Below are positions 1-8,417 of a stretch of 64,000 bases of DNA, in pieces (within the stretch, counting starts at the first letter, position 1; each line of letters starts with the position of its first letter). The stretch covers positions 1 to 64,000 of IMG/VR virus record IMGVR_UViG_3300028025_000093. One strand, 5' to 3'. The stretch comes from a virus. The position numbers and the translations under genes are program-made. The notes under the pieces are model-generated. The model did no database searches. It was not told where the DNA came from and worked only from the letters and a program-made list of their open reading frames with translations.

Positions 1-2
1 GT

Positions 3-200
3 AACACAAACACTAAAGACAACTCAAAGAACATTTCAATAATGGGAATCATTATTGGTGGTGAAGAACTTCACAATAATCATCATGCTGAACCAGCGAA
101 TCCTAAATTAAGCAGACGTTGGTTTGAGTTTGATATTGGTTGGATGTGGTTTAAGATACTAGAAAAATTAAAATTAGCAAGGGTTAAAAATGACAACTAA
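3..200 (+). CDS. Fatty-acid (acyl-CoA type) desaturase, C-terminal fragment
   Basis: The window opens inside this gene; 65 residues remain. They contain the third histidine box of membrane di-iron desaturases (GEELHNNHHA, here about residues 21-30 of the fragment) followed by the usual RRWFEFDIGW segment and a basic tail. The family introduces a double bond into membrane acyl chains; the first two His boxes and the membrane segments would lie upstream of the window. The stop codon overlaps the next start. Lipid desaturases are known from marine cyanophages, so this is a plausible host-membrane remodelling gene. Confidence 0.85.
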   Translation, partial: NTNTKDNSKNISIMGIIIGGEELHNNHHAEPANPKLSRRWFEFDIGWMWFKILEKLKLARVKNDN

Positions 201-339
201 ACATTTCGAATGCGAGGAATGTGGAGCTAACGGCAAGATACTTTTAAAGGGTACTGATCATCAATTAGAAGATATTGTTTATTGCCCAGTTTGCTCTGCT
301 GACATTTATGAAGAAGAGGACTTAGACTTAGAAGACTAA
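190..339 (+). CDS. Small CxxC-CxxC zinc-ribbon-like protein
   Basis: A 49-residue acidic protein with two CxxC pairs (CEEC near residue 8, CPVC near residue 32), the minimal layout of a zinc ribbon, and an acidic C-terminus. Its ATG lies inside the end of the desaturase gene. No family was recognised; a role as a small zinc-binding adaptor is only an inference from the cysteines. Confidence 0.6.
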   Translation: MTTKHFECEECGANGKILLKGTDHQLEDIVYCPVCSADIYEEEDLDLED

Positions 340-342
340 ATA
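336..342 (+). promoter_or_regulatory. Candidate late promoter CTAAATA
   Basis: CTAAATA, a one-base variant of the core of the T4 late promoter (TATAAATA), lies 26 bases upstream of the GIY-YIG gene and is followed by a small palindrome (GATGTTTACATC). Confidence 0.4.
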
Positions 343-368
343 GATGTTTACATCTATGAATTTTTCTA

Positions 369-794
369 ATGTGGTTATACAATAACGAACAACTTAATGA
401 GTTACCAGAAGATTGCGTTGGATTTGTCTATCTAATAACAAATCTAACAAACGATCGTAAGTATATCGGTAAGAAACTTGCTAAGTTTTCAAGAACCAGT
501 ACCAAAACAGTTACACTTAAAAATGGTACTAAAAAGAAGAAAAAGATTCGCAGTAAAATTGATTCAGACTGGTTAGAATACTACGGATCAAGCATTGAAT
601 TAAATAAAGATATTGAAACTTTAGGCAGAGAAAACTTCTCCAGAGAAATTTTATATTTCTGTAAATCAAAAGCTGAGTGTTCTTACGTTGAAGCAAGAGA
701 ACAGTTTAGCCGTAGAGTTTTAGAATCAACTGAATATTATAATGGACAAATCTCAGTACGAGTACACGGATCACACATCATAGGTAAGGTATGA
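369..794 (+). CDS. GIY-YIG domain endonuclease-like protein
   Basis: 141 residues. The N-terminal GIY-YIG core is visible as GFVYLI near residue 18 and KYIGKK near residue 31, followed by a Lys-rich linker. GIY-YIG nucleases cut DNA with one catalytic Tyr/Arg/Glu set. The length is that of a stand-alone phage nuclease rather than a full homing enzyme with a DNA-binding tail. It overlaps the next gene by four bases. It could be a mobile endonuclease or a phage repair or restriction enzyme; context does not decide. Confidence 0.7.
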   Translation: MWLYNNEQLNELPEDCVGFVYLITNLTNDRKYIGKKLAKFSRTSTKTVTLKNGTKKKKKIRSKIDSDWLEYYGSSIELNKDIETLGRENFSREILYFCKSKAECSYVEAREQFSRRVLESTEYYNGQISVRVHGSHIIGKV

Positions 795-1795
795 CGAAAA
801 TACTTTTTATAACAGCAATAGCATTATCAGCTTGTGCAGCTTATTACTCTGTAATGGGTTTACTGGCTATTTTCGCTGCAGCTGTTATTCCAATTTTTAT
901 TATGGGTACACTACTAGAAGCCGCAAAACTTGTAGTAGCTTCTTGGCTTTATCGTTCTTGGAAAGAAATTCCAATATTGATGAAGTCTTATTTTACTTCA
1001 GCATTAGTTATTTTGATGATACTAACTTCGATGGGTATCTTTGGTTATCTATCGAAAGCCCACTTGGACCAAGCAGTTCCAACAGGGGATGTTGCGTCAA
1101 AGGTATCAATACTTGATGAGAAAATAAAAACAGAAAAAGAAAACATAGATGTTGCAAGAAAACAAATCAAACAACTTGATGAACAAGTTGACCAAACGAT
1201 CGGAAGAAGTGCTGACTCGCAAGGAGTGGAGAGATCTCTACAGATTAGACGAGGACAGCAAAAGGAAAGAGCCACACTTCTTGCTGAAATTGGATCAGCT
1301 CAAACCAGAATCGCCAGATTAAATGAAGAGCGAGCACCAATTGCTGCTGACTTAAGAAAAGTTGAAGCTGAGGTTGGTCCGATTAAGTATATTGCTGCGT
1401 TAATCTACGATGATGCTGCTGGCGAAGATGTACTGGAAAAAGCAGTACGTTGGGTTATTATTATGATTGTGTTGGTATTTGACCCACTGGCTGTTTTATT
1501 ATTGGTGGCAGCAAACTGGCAAATGCGTAAAGATTCTGAGAATTTCGTGAAGTCTGAAGAAGTGCCTACCCCAGAACCACAACCAGAACCACAACAACCA
1601 GAGCCATTGCCAGAAGAAAGTAAGAGTATAATCTCTAACTTCTTTCGTAAGCCTAAAGAAGATACATCAACCCTAGAAGTCTTTGAACACGCCACAACTA
1701 AGAAAGTTATAAACTTAGAAAGTGAAGCTGTGGTGAACGATCAGATTCAAATAGAAATCACGCAAGAAAAACCACCTAGACTACCCCTAAGGTAA
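791..1795 (+). CDS. Membrane protein with coiled coil, T4-type conserved
   Basis: 334 residues. At least three hydrophobic segments lie in the first 90 residues (starting near residues 3, 23 and 65). A long charged coiled coil follows (about residues 105-190), then another hydrophobic segment (about 220-245) and a Pro/Glu-rich tail. The layout resembles membrane proteins carried by exo-T-even phages next to exported proteins. The function is unknown; an inner-membrane scaffold or a superinfection factor would fit. Starts four bases inside the preceding gene and abuts the next in TAATG fashion. Confidence 0.6.
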   Translation: MTKILFITAIALSACAAYYSVMGLLAIFAAAVIPIFIMGTLLEAAKLVVASWLYRSWKEIPILMKSYFTSALVILMILTSMGIFGYLSKAHLDQAVPTGDVASKVSILDEKIKTEKENIDVARKQIKQLDEQVDQTIGRSADSQGVERSLQIRRGQQKERATLLAEIGSAQTRIARLNEERAPIAADLRKVEAEVGPIKYIAALIYDDAAGEDVLEKAVRWVIIMIVLVFDPLAVLLLVAANWQMRKDSENFVKSEEVPTPEPQPEPQQPEPLPEESKSIISNFFRKPKEDTSTLEVFEHATTKKVINLESEAVVNDQIQIEITQEKPPRLPLR

Positions 1796-2337
1796 TGCAA
1801 GTTTTTGATAATATATACAGTGAAGAAGAAACCAAGGATATAGAAAATACGTTTTTATCTATACCTTGGTTTTTGTCATCTGCTGAAAACCACGCCAGTG
1901 TAACTGCAAACGTCAGACAAAAATACTCAGACGCCAACACAATAGAAGGTATTCAATTAACCAACTTTCTATTCATAGATAAACCAAATTCTCCATTTTA
2001 CTCACATGCTGAAAAGATCTTAGAGAAATTCTCCACTAGAACAAGAACATCTATTAGAAAACTAATTAGAATAAAGGCTAATCTACAACTACCCGAACTT
2101 AGAAAAGATACCCAGTATAATACACCACATGTAGACAGCTATTCTCAACATATGGTAGCTATTTACTATGTTAATGACTCGGACGGATCTACGTTCTTTT
2201 TTGATAAAAATATGAAGGTAGTTGAAAAAGTCGAATCTAAACGAGGTAGAATGATAGTATTTCCAGGGAATACCTATCACGCTGGGCAACCTCCCACAAA
2301 AAATGCAAGAATAATTATCAATTTCAACTTCATTTAA
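1795..2337 (+). CDS. 2OG-Fe(II) oxygenase (prolyl-hydroxylase-like)
   Basis: 180 residues with the double-stranded beta-helix signature: an HxD iron motif (PHVDSY, about residue 112), a second His in NTYHAGQ near residue 159 and a co-substrate Arg about 11 residues later (NARIIINFN). These enzymes hydroxylate or otherwise oxidise protein, nucleic acid or small-molecule substrates. It is the first of six oxygenase-like genes in the window. The start is taken at the ATG overlapping the previous stop (TAATG). Confidence 0.8.
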   Translation: MQVFDNIYSEEETKDIENTFLSIPWFLSSAENHASVTANVRQKYSDANTIEGIQLTNFLFIDKPNSPFYSHAEKILEKFSTRTRTSIRKLIRIKANLQLPELRKDTQYNTPHVDSYSQHMVAIYYVNDSDGSTFFFDKNMKVVEKVESKRGRMIVFPGNTYHAGQPPTKNARIIINFNFI

Positions 2338-2339
2338 GC

Positions 2340-2346
2340 CTAAATA
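2340..2346 (+). promoter_or_regulatory. Candidate late promoter CCTAAATAAT
   Basis: CTAAATA in the context GCCTAAATAATTA, just after the oxygenase gene and 49 bases upstream of the exported-protein pair. The extended match CCTAAATAAT is shared with the sites at 58009 and 58458. Confidence 0.5.
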
Positions 2347-2395
2347 ATTATAACGGGACACTTTATATGTCTCGCAATAACAACTAGGAAATAAA

Positions 2396-2869
2396 ATGAT
2401 TAAAAAGATCGCTACAGCGGTGCTTTTTGTCATGACTACATCTATTGCAATGGCACAACCAATTGTAACTGATTCGACAAGTAGATCTACAACAGATTCA
2501 ACTTCAAATAGCACAACAACAGTAAAATCTCCTCCACCAACAGCAGTTGCTCCTGCAGTCACAATTATCAACAGTGATGTTTGCGCAGTTGCCATGTCAG
2601 GTGCAGCTCAAACACAAATTCTTGGTATCTCTTTTGGTGCAACAGTTACAGATAAAAACTGCGAGCGATTAAAGCTAGCACGTTCAGTCTATGATATGGG
2701 CATGAAAGTTGCTGCAGTTTCTATCATGTGTCAAGACGAGCGTGTATTTACAGCAATGTCAAATGCAGGTACACCTTGCCCAGTAGACGGCAAAATCGGT
2801 GAGCAAGCAAAAGCAATCTGGGAAGCTGAACCACAACGTCAACCACAAAAAGTCAAGAGTAAAGACTAA
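2396..2869 (+). CDS. Exported protein of unknown function
   Basis: 157 residues with a clear Sec signal peptide (KK, hydrophobic core, cleavage near AMAQ, residues 18-21). A Ser/Thr-rich linker follows, then a C-terminal domain with three cysteines (near residues 63, 89 and 112) that could form disulfides in the periplasm. It is translationally coupled (TAATG) to the repeat protein that follows; the two probably act together outside the cytoplasm. RBS: AGGAA seven bases upstream. Confidence 0.65.
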   Translation: MIKKIATAVLFVMTTSIAMAQPIVTDSTSRSTTDSTSNSTTTVKSPPPTAVAPAVTIINSDVCAVAMSGAAQTQILGISFGATVTDKNCERLKLARSVYDMGMKVAAVSIMCQDERVFTAMSNAGTPCPVDGKIGEQAKAIWEAEPQRQPQKVKSKD

Positions 2870-4977
2870 TGAAGTTGTTGTGGAGTTTATTGCTTGGTGT
2901 TACACTGAGTGTTTCAGTGGCACACGCACAAATACAAATTCCAGGAACAGACTTCACTTTGTCGCCAGTTAATGGTGGAACAGGTGGTTTAGTATCAGTG
3001 CCAATTCCAGGTGGTTCTGGATTGTCAGTAACAGTTGGTACTGGCTCAGCTGCATTACCACTTCAGGAAATTAAGAATAATCCAAATGCAGTAAATATTA
3101 CAACATGGGATGATTCTTATAATAACGTACCATTGGGTTTTGACTTTCCGTTTTACGGCAGAGTATTCAATAACTCTTGGGCAATGACCAATGGTTTAGT
3201 AACATTTGTAGATCCCAATCAGTCTGGACTTGGTGGTGCTTGCTGTGAAGGTGTAGATTTACGCACAACAAGAGATTCAAGATATAACTATACCATTTAT
3301 GGTATGCATACTGATTTATATTCTTGGAATGGACAAAATCAATATTATCTCCGTGGCACAAACGAGATGACTTATGGTTGGTATGGAATTAGCCAATGCT
3401 GTGGTTCACAAGGTGGTAATAGTTTTGAAATTAAAATTAACTCTTCTGGATTAGTTGATACACGTATTGCTGGCGCAATGATATCTGGCAATAGAGTAAC
3501 ATCTGGTATGGCAGGGGACTTATCAAAAGGTGAATTCTTTCAAGCATATCATGGAAGTGGTATAAACATAGCTCCAGGTAGTTCTAACATTTTTAGCTGG
3601 CAAGCATTGGGTGGAACTGGTGCTGTTGACATGTGTACCATCAATCCACTATCGTCACCATCATGCCCTGGATATCAAGCAGCGTACACAATTCAACAGT
3701 GTACCATAAGTGCGTTGTACGATCCGACATGTCCTGGATATCAATCTGCATATCAAACTCAACAATGTTCTGCTAATCCACTATTTTCTAGTGCATGTCC
3801 TGGATATCAATCCGCATATCTAGAACAGCAGTGCTCATTGAATCCACTGTATTCAACAACCTGTTCTGGATATGCTCAAGCATATGAAAATCAACAGTGT
3901 TCATTAAATTCGTTATATTCTACTAACTGTCCAGGATATGCTGCAGCTTACCTTGATCAACAGTGTAGTATTAATCCTCTGTACTCAACAACTTGTCGTG
4001 GATATGCTGCTGCGTATCACGACCAGCAGTGCTCATTAAATCCATTATACTCGACAACGTGCAGTGGTTACGCTGCAGCTTATAAAGCACAACAGTGTAC
4101 GATAAGTGCATTGTATGCAACAGACTGTCCAGGATATGCGCAAGCATACTTTAGTCAACAATGTTCGTTGGATGGATTATACGATAGAACATGCCCAAAC
4201 TATTCAACTGCTTATGCAACTAAGATGGTGCTTGAACAACAAGGCACAGCATCAATAGTAGCAACTGCAGGTACAGTGGCACGAAACGATCCTGCCAATC
4301 AACCTGTTTCTACAACAACTGCTTCAACCACAGTTGGTTCAGATGGTGCGGTTGCTGTTGGTGTTTCAAAAACAGGTGATAGTAATGTGGATAAAGCAAT
4401 TGCTCCTCCAGCACCATCAGCAAACTCATCAACTGCTCCTGCTGGCGCAGTTCAGTTAGCACCACCTCCACCTCCACCACAACAGATGGCTCAAAACGAA
4501 CCAAAGGGTGGCGGTGATAGACCTGAACCAAGAGATGGTAATAAACAAGAGGATAAAAAAGATGATGCTCCGAAAGGCACTGGAGGCAGTTCTCCGTCAC
4601 AGAATACTAATACTACTCAAGCGTCATCTGATAAACCAGCAGCACCAACTGCTCGACAAGAGATTCAAGCAAAGCGACAAGAAGCTGCGCGAGCCAAAGC
4701 AGTCGAATCTGGAAAACAACTAGCAAATGAAATGGGTAAAGCAGCAGACATGGAATCTCAAAAGCAAGTACAGAATGTAGTTATACAAGCAATGGGATTT
4801 ACTCCAGGATTTGATGCGTATGGCAAAACAGTTATTCCAGATACTGTTGGTTATAAACCATATACAGTTTATAACAATCAAAAGAATATCGACAATCGTG
4901 CCAATTTAAGAATGTGGACTGGTACGGATAAGTTACATAATGATATGGTTGATTCACAATACAATAGGGAGAAGTGA
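2869..4977 (+). CDS. Exported Cys-repeat protein, nine 22-residue repeats
   Basis: 702 residues. A signal peptide ends near VAHAQ (residue 21). An N-terminal beta-rich domain with FPFYGRVFNNSW and TNGLVTF follows; this FxFYG...W...NG pattern is found in secreted adhesin-like modules. Residues about 255-452 hold nine tandem repeats of the form QCSLNPLYSTTCPGYAAAY, each with two cysteines. The C-terminal third is low-complexity (Pro, Gln, Lys) and ends in a charged region. The repeats predict a stack of disulfide-bonded modules in an oxidising compartment. The role is unknown; a virion-exposed or periplasmic adhesive or shielding protein is possible. Confidence 0.65.
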   Translation: MKLLWSLLLGVTLSVSVAHAQIQIPGTDFTLSPVNGGTGGLVSVPIPGGSGLSVTVGTGSAALPLQEIKNNPNAVNITTWDDSYNNVPLGFDFPFYGRVFNNSWAMTNGLVTFVDPNQSGLGGACCEGVDLRTTRDSRYNYTIYGMHTDLYSWNGQNQYYLRGTNEMTYGWYGISQCCGSQGGNSFEIKINSSGLVDTRIAGAMISGNRVTSGMAGDLSKGEFFQAYHGSGINIAPGSSNIFSWQALGGTGAVDMCTINPLSSPSCPGYQAAYTIQQCTISALYDPTCPGYQSAYQTQQCSANPLFSSACPGYQSAYLEQQCSLNPLYSTTCSGYAQAYENQQCSLNSLYSTNCPGYAAAYLDQQCSINPLYSTTCRGYAAAYHDQQCSLNPLYSTTCSGYAAAYKAQQCTISALYATDCPGYAQAYFSQQCSLDGLYDRTCPNYSTAYATKMVLEQQGTASIVATAGTVARNDPANQPVSTTTASTTVGSDGAVAVGVSKTGDSNVDKAIAPPAPSANSSTAPAGAVQLAPPPPPPQQMAQNEPKGGGDRPEPRDGNKQEDKKDDAPKGTGGSSPSQNTNTTQASSDKPAAPTARQEIQAKRQEAARAKAVESGKQLANEMGKAADMESQKQVQNVVIQAMGFTPGFDAYGKTVIPDTVGYKPYTVYNNQKNIDNRANLRMWTGTDKLHNDMVDSQYNREK
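3634..4227 (+). repeat. Nine tandem 66-bp coding repeats
   Basis: In-frame 66-bp units encode the pattern QC-S/T-x-NPLY-xxx-C-P/S-GY-xxAY-xx-Q. The units differ at many third positions, so the array is maintained by protein constraint rather than being a recent DNA duplication. Confidence 0.8.
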
Positions 4978-4978
4978 G

Positions 4979-5140
4979 ATGGCAGTTATTGTTGCTCCGA
5001 TATGTAAAGTTCCCAACTGTAAGAATGATGCGCAAATATCATCTAAACAAGGTGATCAAGTTCGTTATATGCATACATGTTCAAGACACTGGATTGAGTT
5101 AATTCCAACAGAAATACAACTATTATTAAAAGGGATTTAA
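4979..5140 (+). CDS. Small Cys/His-containing protein
   Basis: 53 residues from the ATG preceded by AGGGAGAAG. CKVPNC near residue 9 and HTCSRH near residue 34 could form one Cys/His zinc site. No family recognised. It sits between the repeat protein and a membrane coiled-coil gene. Confidence 0.55.
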   Translation: MAVIVAPICKVPNCKNDAQISSKQGDQVRYMHTCSRHWIELIPTEIQLLLKGI

Positions 5141-5141
5141 G

Positions 5142-5642
5142 ATGGCAGAAGAAATCAAAGACGTCAATAAAAAGATTGACGAAGCAGAAGCAGCAGTAAA
5201 GAAATATGCAAGCAAGGATACAGTTATTAGTATTGGTGGGTATGAATTTACACCTGCAAAACTAATGGTAGCTGCAACATTAGTCTCATCTATCCTTGGT
5301 GGACTTTATGGTACTTTTGAAGTTTATAAAGACTATCAAGGTATGAAGAAAAAGATCGCTGAGTATGTGTCACCAGATTTGGCAGAAGTTTATAAAAAGT
5401 TAGATGTTATTCAAGTAGAGTCTAGCAAAACTGCAGATTATACACGTGATATTAAAAACGATCTTAAGAATGACATCCGTCGTTTAGAAGGTGTTGTTGA
5501 ACAAGTAGAGCGTTCAGCTAAGCAGTCTGCACGTGAAGCAAGCGATTCGCAAAAAGAACAAGAGCGTGAACTACGTCAAGTACGCAAAGAAATTGATAGT
5601 AAGATCCAAAAAGCGTTAGACAATCCGCTAGCGAACAAATAA
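5142..5642 (+). CDS. Single-pass membrane coiled-coil protein
   Basis: 166 residues: a charged N-terminus, one hydrophobic segment (about residues 40-60), then a long heptad-rich charged helix to the C-terminus. Similar membrane coiled-coil proteins occur in exo-T-even phages. Function unknown. This is the last gene before a strong terminator. Confidence 0.6.
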   Translation: MAEEIKDVNKKIDEAEAAVKKYASKDTVISIGGYEFTPAKLMVAATLVSSILGGLYGTFEVYKDYQGMKKKIAEYVSPDLAEVYKKLDVIQVESSKTADYTRDIKNDLKNDIRRLEGVVEQVERSAKQSAREASDSQKEQERELRQVRKEIDSKIQKALDNPLANK

Positions 5643-5653
5643 AACCTTTCTAA

Positions 5654-5667
5654 ATCAATGACTTACG
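5654..5667 (+). repeat. Conserved element ATCAATGACTTACG, copy 1
   Basis: A 14-base element found four times in the window (5654, 33637, 37588, 49147), each time in an intergenic space beside a terminator and just before a sigma70-type promoter. Confidence 0.6.
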
Positions 5668-5671
5668 AAAG

Positions 5672-5693
5672 CCCTACTGCAAGTAGGGTTTTT
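5672..5693 (+). terminator. Rho-independent terminator
   Basis: CCCTAC / GTAGGG six-bp stem with a five-base loop followed by five T. It ends the 0.4-5.6 kb transcription unit. Confidence 0.85.
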
Positions 5694-5704
5694 CAACATT
5701 TCGC

Positions 5705-5733
5705 TTTACTTTTATTTGACTTTAGCGTATAAT
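5705..5733 (+). promoter_or_regulatory. Sigma70-type promoter P1
   Basis: TTTACT, 17 bases, TATAAT. It drives the small early-type genes from 5763. The sequence from the last base of the -10 box (TAACTGTGTTAGGGTTGA) is repeated exactly at 37524. Confidence 0.8.
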
Positions 5734-5762
5734 AACTGTGTTAGGGTTGAAAAGGAGATATT

Positions 5763-5927
5763 ATGTTTAAGGTGACTACCCCTGAAGGTGACGTTGAATA
5801 CTTTGAGACTTTTGCTGAAATCGCTACTTATTTCGGTGACTGCTGTTGGGCTGTCGGTGCTGATGAAGCTGAGATTACTGTGACTATGGTTGATCGTTTA
5901 GATTATGAAAGTGGGTTATGTTTATGA
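5763..5927 (+). CDS. Small hypothetical protein
   Basis: 54 residues, acidic, with an AAGGAG ribosome binding site seven bases upstream. It is the first gene of the P1 transcript and overlaps the next start by four bases. No family recognised. Confidence 0.55.
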   Translation: MFKVTTPEGDVEYFETFAEIATYFGDCCWAVGADEAEITVTMVDRLDYESGLCL

Positions 5928-6076
5928 TACGTTTTATGTTTGGTTTATTGCTTTGTTTTGGTGCTGTTGGTGGTCTTGATACCGACCCAGATGCACCAGT
6001 ATTGGTATTGACTTTGATTGCCATAATTGGCTTGGGGTTGATGCATTCTGGTGTTCACGCTATTGGGAGAAAATAA
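5924..6076 (+). CDS. Small membrane protein
   Basis: 50 residues with two hydrophobic segments (about 3-17 and 26-41) separated by an acidic turn DTDPD. Coupled at both ends by ATGA and TAATG overlaps. Function unknown. Confidence 0.5.
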   Translation: MIRFMFGLLLCFGAVGGLDTDPDAPVLVLTLIAIIGLGLMHSGVHAIGRK

Positions 6077-6288
6077 TGAGTAAGATGGCAGAGTTGGCAT
6101 TGGATATTGAAGAGTTGTTGGCAGAAGGTATGTCACCAAAGTTTATTGCAGTGACACTGAATGTTCCACTTGAAATGATTTATGACACCATCGAACAAAT
6201 TCAGTGTTTGGAATTGGAAAAGCAGTATGAAATGTTGTCGTATGTCGATGAGATGGCAAATGATGACGCACAATATTATGGAGCTTGA
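6076..6288 (+). CDS. Small acidic protein with HTH-like segment
   Basis: 70 residues. The segment GMSPKFIAVTLNVPLEMIYD (about residues 18-37) reads like a helix-turn-helix of the kind that decides whether a domain binds DNA, but the protein is short and acidic. Function unknown. Confidence 0.55.
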   Translation: MSKMAELALDIEELLAEGMSPKFIAVTLNVPLEMIYDTIEQIQCLELEKQYEMLSYVDEMANDDAQYYGA

Positions 6289-6289
6289 T

Positions 6290-6529
6290 ATGATTACTAA
6301 TTACAAAGAAGCACAATTGGCAACTGAACAATATGATAAATCTCATGGATCGTTTTTCGATCGTGGTTCAGCTGATAGCTACTATGGTCGTCCACGTGAT
6401 CCACATCGTGGTGGTGTTGGTGGTATGTCTGGTGAAAGAATCGATGCATGGCGTGAAGCAGACTTGCAAGCGTACCATGCTGGATATGATTATAACGAAC
6501 AATTTGGTGATAAGAAAAGCTGGGATTGA
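6290..6529 (+). CDS. Hypothetical protein, Gly/Arg/Asp-rich
   Basis: 79 residues, starting at the ATG one base after the preceding gene. It holds an SYYGRPRDPHRGG segment and a charged C-terminus. Small phage proteins of this composition are common but I could not assign a family. Confidence 0.5.
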   Translation: MITNYKEAQLATEQYDKSHGSFFDRGSADSYYGRPRDPHRGGVGGMSGERIDAWREADLQAYHAGYDYNEQFGDKKSWD

Positions 6530-6530
6530 T

Positions 6531-7034
6531 ATGGCACAAAGATTTATCGAAAATGTGAGTAAGAGCGATGTGTTTAATGGACACCACTATGATGTTGGTC
6601 CAAACGCAATGCTTATCCGCATTCAGGATCCAGCCACAGAGTTCGGTAAAATCAAGTATCCCTTCAAAGAGGTTTATGAGTTTGAATTCTTAGATGCTGA
6701 GGATGAAGACGGATTTGAAGATGAGTGCAAGATTCAAGATGAGCAAGCTGTAGAGATCGTTCGTTTGCTACAACGTGCCAAAGACAATGCAATGAACGTA
6801 GTGGTTCACTGCCACGCTGGTATCTGTCGTAGTGGTGCTGTGGTTGAAGTTGCAACGATGATGGGGTTTACTCCATCTGATCGTTATCGTCAACCTAATT
6901 TACGAGTCAAGCACAAGATGATGAAAGTCTTGGGTTGGACTTATGATGAAAATGAGAAAACCAGTTCCAGTGGTGGATGGGTTTCAGATGGTGGCATTAT
7001 GTTACCGTTCAGTGGTTACAATGAGGAAAATTGA
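6531..7034 (+). CDS. Protein tyrosine / dual-specificity phosphatase-like
   Basis: 167 residues. The CX5R phosphatase loop is intact: HCHAGICRSG with nucleophile Cys94 and Arg100. An acidic stretch precedes it (about residues 55-71), where the general-acid Asp might lie. Such proteins dephosphorylate phosphoproteins or phosphorylated nucleotides. It could act on host signalling proteins during takeover; the substrate cannot be read from sequence. It lies in a run of closely spaced early-type genes. Confidence 0.8.
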   Translation: MAQRFIENVSKSDVFNGHHYDVGPNAMLIRIQDPATEFGKIKYPFKEVYEFEFLDAEDEDGFEDECKIQDEQAVEIVRLLQRAKDNAMNVVVHCHAGICRSGAVVEVATMMGFTPSDRYRQPNLRVKHKMMKVLGWTYDENEKTSSSGGWVSDGGIMLPFSGYNEEN

Positions 7035-7036
7035 AT

Positions 7037-7387
7037 ATGAGTTTATATAATATGTTGTTTGGTGAGGGTGATTCAACTGATTTTCTTTTGAAGTTGCTTG
7101 ATGCAGAGCGTGATGACTTTGGTCGTTTCCGCTCTACCTATGTGACTGAAGAATACATTGTTGTTCACACTCGTTGTGGTGGTGGTAATCGTGAAGACTA
7201 TTTCCCTGATTGGGTTGAAGATCATCCGTTGTACTCGCATGATGCAGATGACGACTTTGATTGCACTTATGCGGATATCTACTTTAAACATCCAGTTGGA
7301 TATGAAGAAGTTCTAAAGGAAATGGCTGAGGGTACTATCACTCCAGCTGAAAAGTGGAAATTGTTATTTGAATCGTTGGAGAAATAA
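7037..7387 (+). CDS. Conserved phage hypothetical protein
   Basis: 116 residues from ATG 7037; a TTG two codons upstream is also possible, and GAGG at 7023 serves either. Rich in Asp/Tyr/His with CGGGNREDYFPDW in the middle. Function unknown. Confidence 0.55.
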   Translation: MSLYNMLFGEGDSTDFLLKLLDAERDDFGRFRSTYVTEEYIVVHTRCGGGNREDYFPDWVEDHPLYSHDADDDFDCTYADIYFKHPVGYEEVLKEMAEGTITPAEKWKLLFESLEK

Positions 7388-7388
7388 A

Positions 7389-8396
7389 ATGCGTAAATTG
7401 GCTACTATTCGTAAGATTGATGCACTGACACCTATCGAGGGTGCAGATGCGATCGAGTGTGCCACTGTTGGTGGTTGGAAAGTTGTTGCACAGAAAGGTC
7501 TCTACAAAGAAGGAGATCTTGCTGTGTACTTTGAAATCGATTCTTGGATTCCATTTGAGTTGGCACCATTCCTGTGTAAAGGTAAAGAGCCACGTGAGTT
7601 CGAAGGCATCAAAGGTGAGCGTCTGCGCACTATCAAGTTGCGTGGTCAGATCTCTCAAGGTTTGCTGATGCCACTGGCTGAAGCATGCAAGAATATTGAT
7701 TCTGAATTGTTTGAAGGTTTGGATGTTTCGTTTCCACTGAATATTGTTAAGTGGGAGAAACCTATCAATGCTCAGCTTGCTGGCGTTTGCAAAGGCAACT
7801 TCCCTACGCAAATCCCCAAGACTGATCAAGAACGATGCCAGAACTTAAAGAAAGAGATTGCTGCAGCACGTGATTTTGTATTTGAAGTTACTGAAAAACT
7901 TGAAGGTTCTTCAATGACTGTGTACCAGATCAAAGGTGAGTTTGGTGTATGTTCACGTAACATGGATCTAAAAGAAACCGAAGGTAACTCTTTCTGGGCT
8001 ACTGCTCGCAAGGATGGTATTCAAGAAAAGATGATGGTTGTTGATGAGTTCTGGGATTTTGCTATCCAAGGCGAATTGATTGGTCCAGGAATTCAAGGTA
8101 ACATCTACGGTTTGAAAGAACCAGAATTCCGTGTCTTTGATGTGTATAACATTCAAGCAGGTGAGTACTTGAAGCCAGATGCTCGTCGTGCTCTAATCGA
8201 ACGTATGGGGTTAAAGCACACTCCAATACTGGATGATATGTTTGTTTTGAATGATGGAATTGAAGAACTACTAACTCTTGCTGAGGGTAAGTCTAGGATT
8301 GCTGATGTTGAACGTGAAGGTATCGTGTTTAAACAAACCGAAGGTGGAATGTCATTCAAATCTATTTCGAATAAATATTTGCTTGGCGAAAAATAA
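7389..8396 (+). CDS. RNA ligase, Rnl5 / DRB0094 type
   Basis: 335 residues. The N-terminal module starting LATIRKIDALTPIEGADAI is characteristic of the DRB0094 (Rnl5) RNA ligases and precedes the nucleotidyltransferase core. Motif I is EKLEGSS with the adenylated Lys170. Later motifs are visible as WDFAIQGELIGPG (about residue 220) and REGIVFKQ (about residue 312). The family seals nicks with a 3'-OH RNA end using ATP. In phage T4, RNA ligase repairs tRNA cut by host anticodon nucleases; this phage carries 30 tRNAs, so a similar role is plausible. Confidence 0.85.
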   Translation: MRKLATIRKIDALTPIEGADAIECATVGGWKVVAQKGLYKEGDLAVYFEIDSWIPFELAPFLCKGKEPREFEGIKGERLRTIKLRGQISQGLLMPLAEACKNIDSELFEGLDVSFPLNIVKWEKPINAQLAGVCKGNFPTQIPKTDQERCQNLKKEIAAARDFVFEVTEKLEGSSMTVYQIKGEFGVCSRNMDLKETEGNSFWATARKDGIQEKMMVVDEFWDFAIQGELIGPGIQGNIYGLKEPEFRVFDVYNIQAGEYLKPDARRALIERMGLKHTPILDDMFVLNDGIEELLTLAEGKSRIADVEREGIVFKQTEGGMSFKSISNKYLLGEK

Positions 8397-8417
8397 CTTG
8401 CAAAGCAATATTACTAT

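Noticed and set aside
3634-4227. A CRISPR-like repeat array
   Set aside because: The 66-bp units are contiguous, in frame and vary at third codon positions; they encode a protein repeat.
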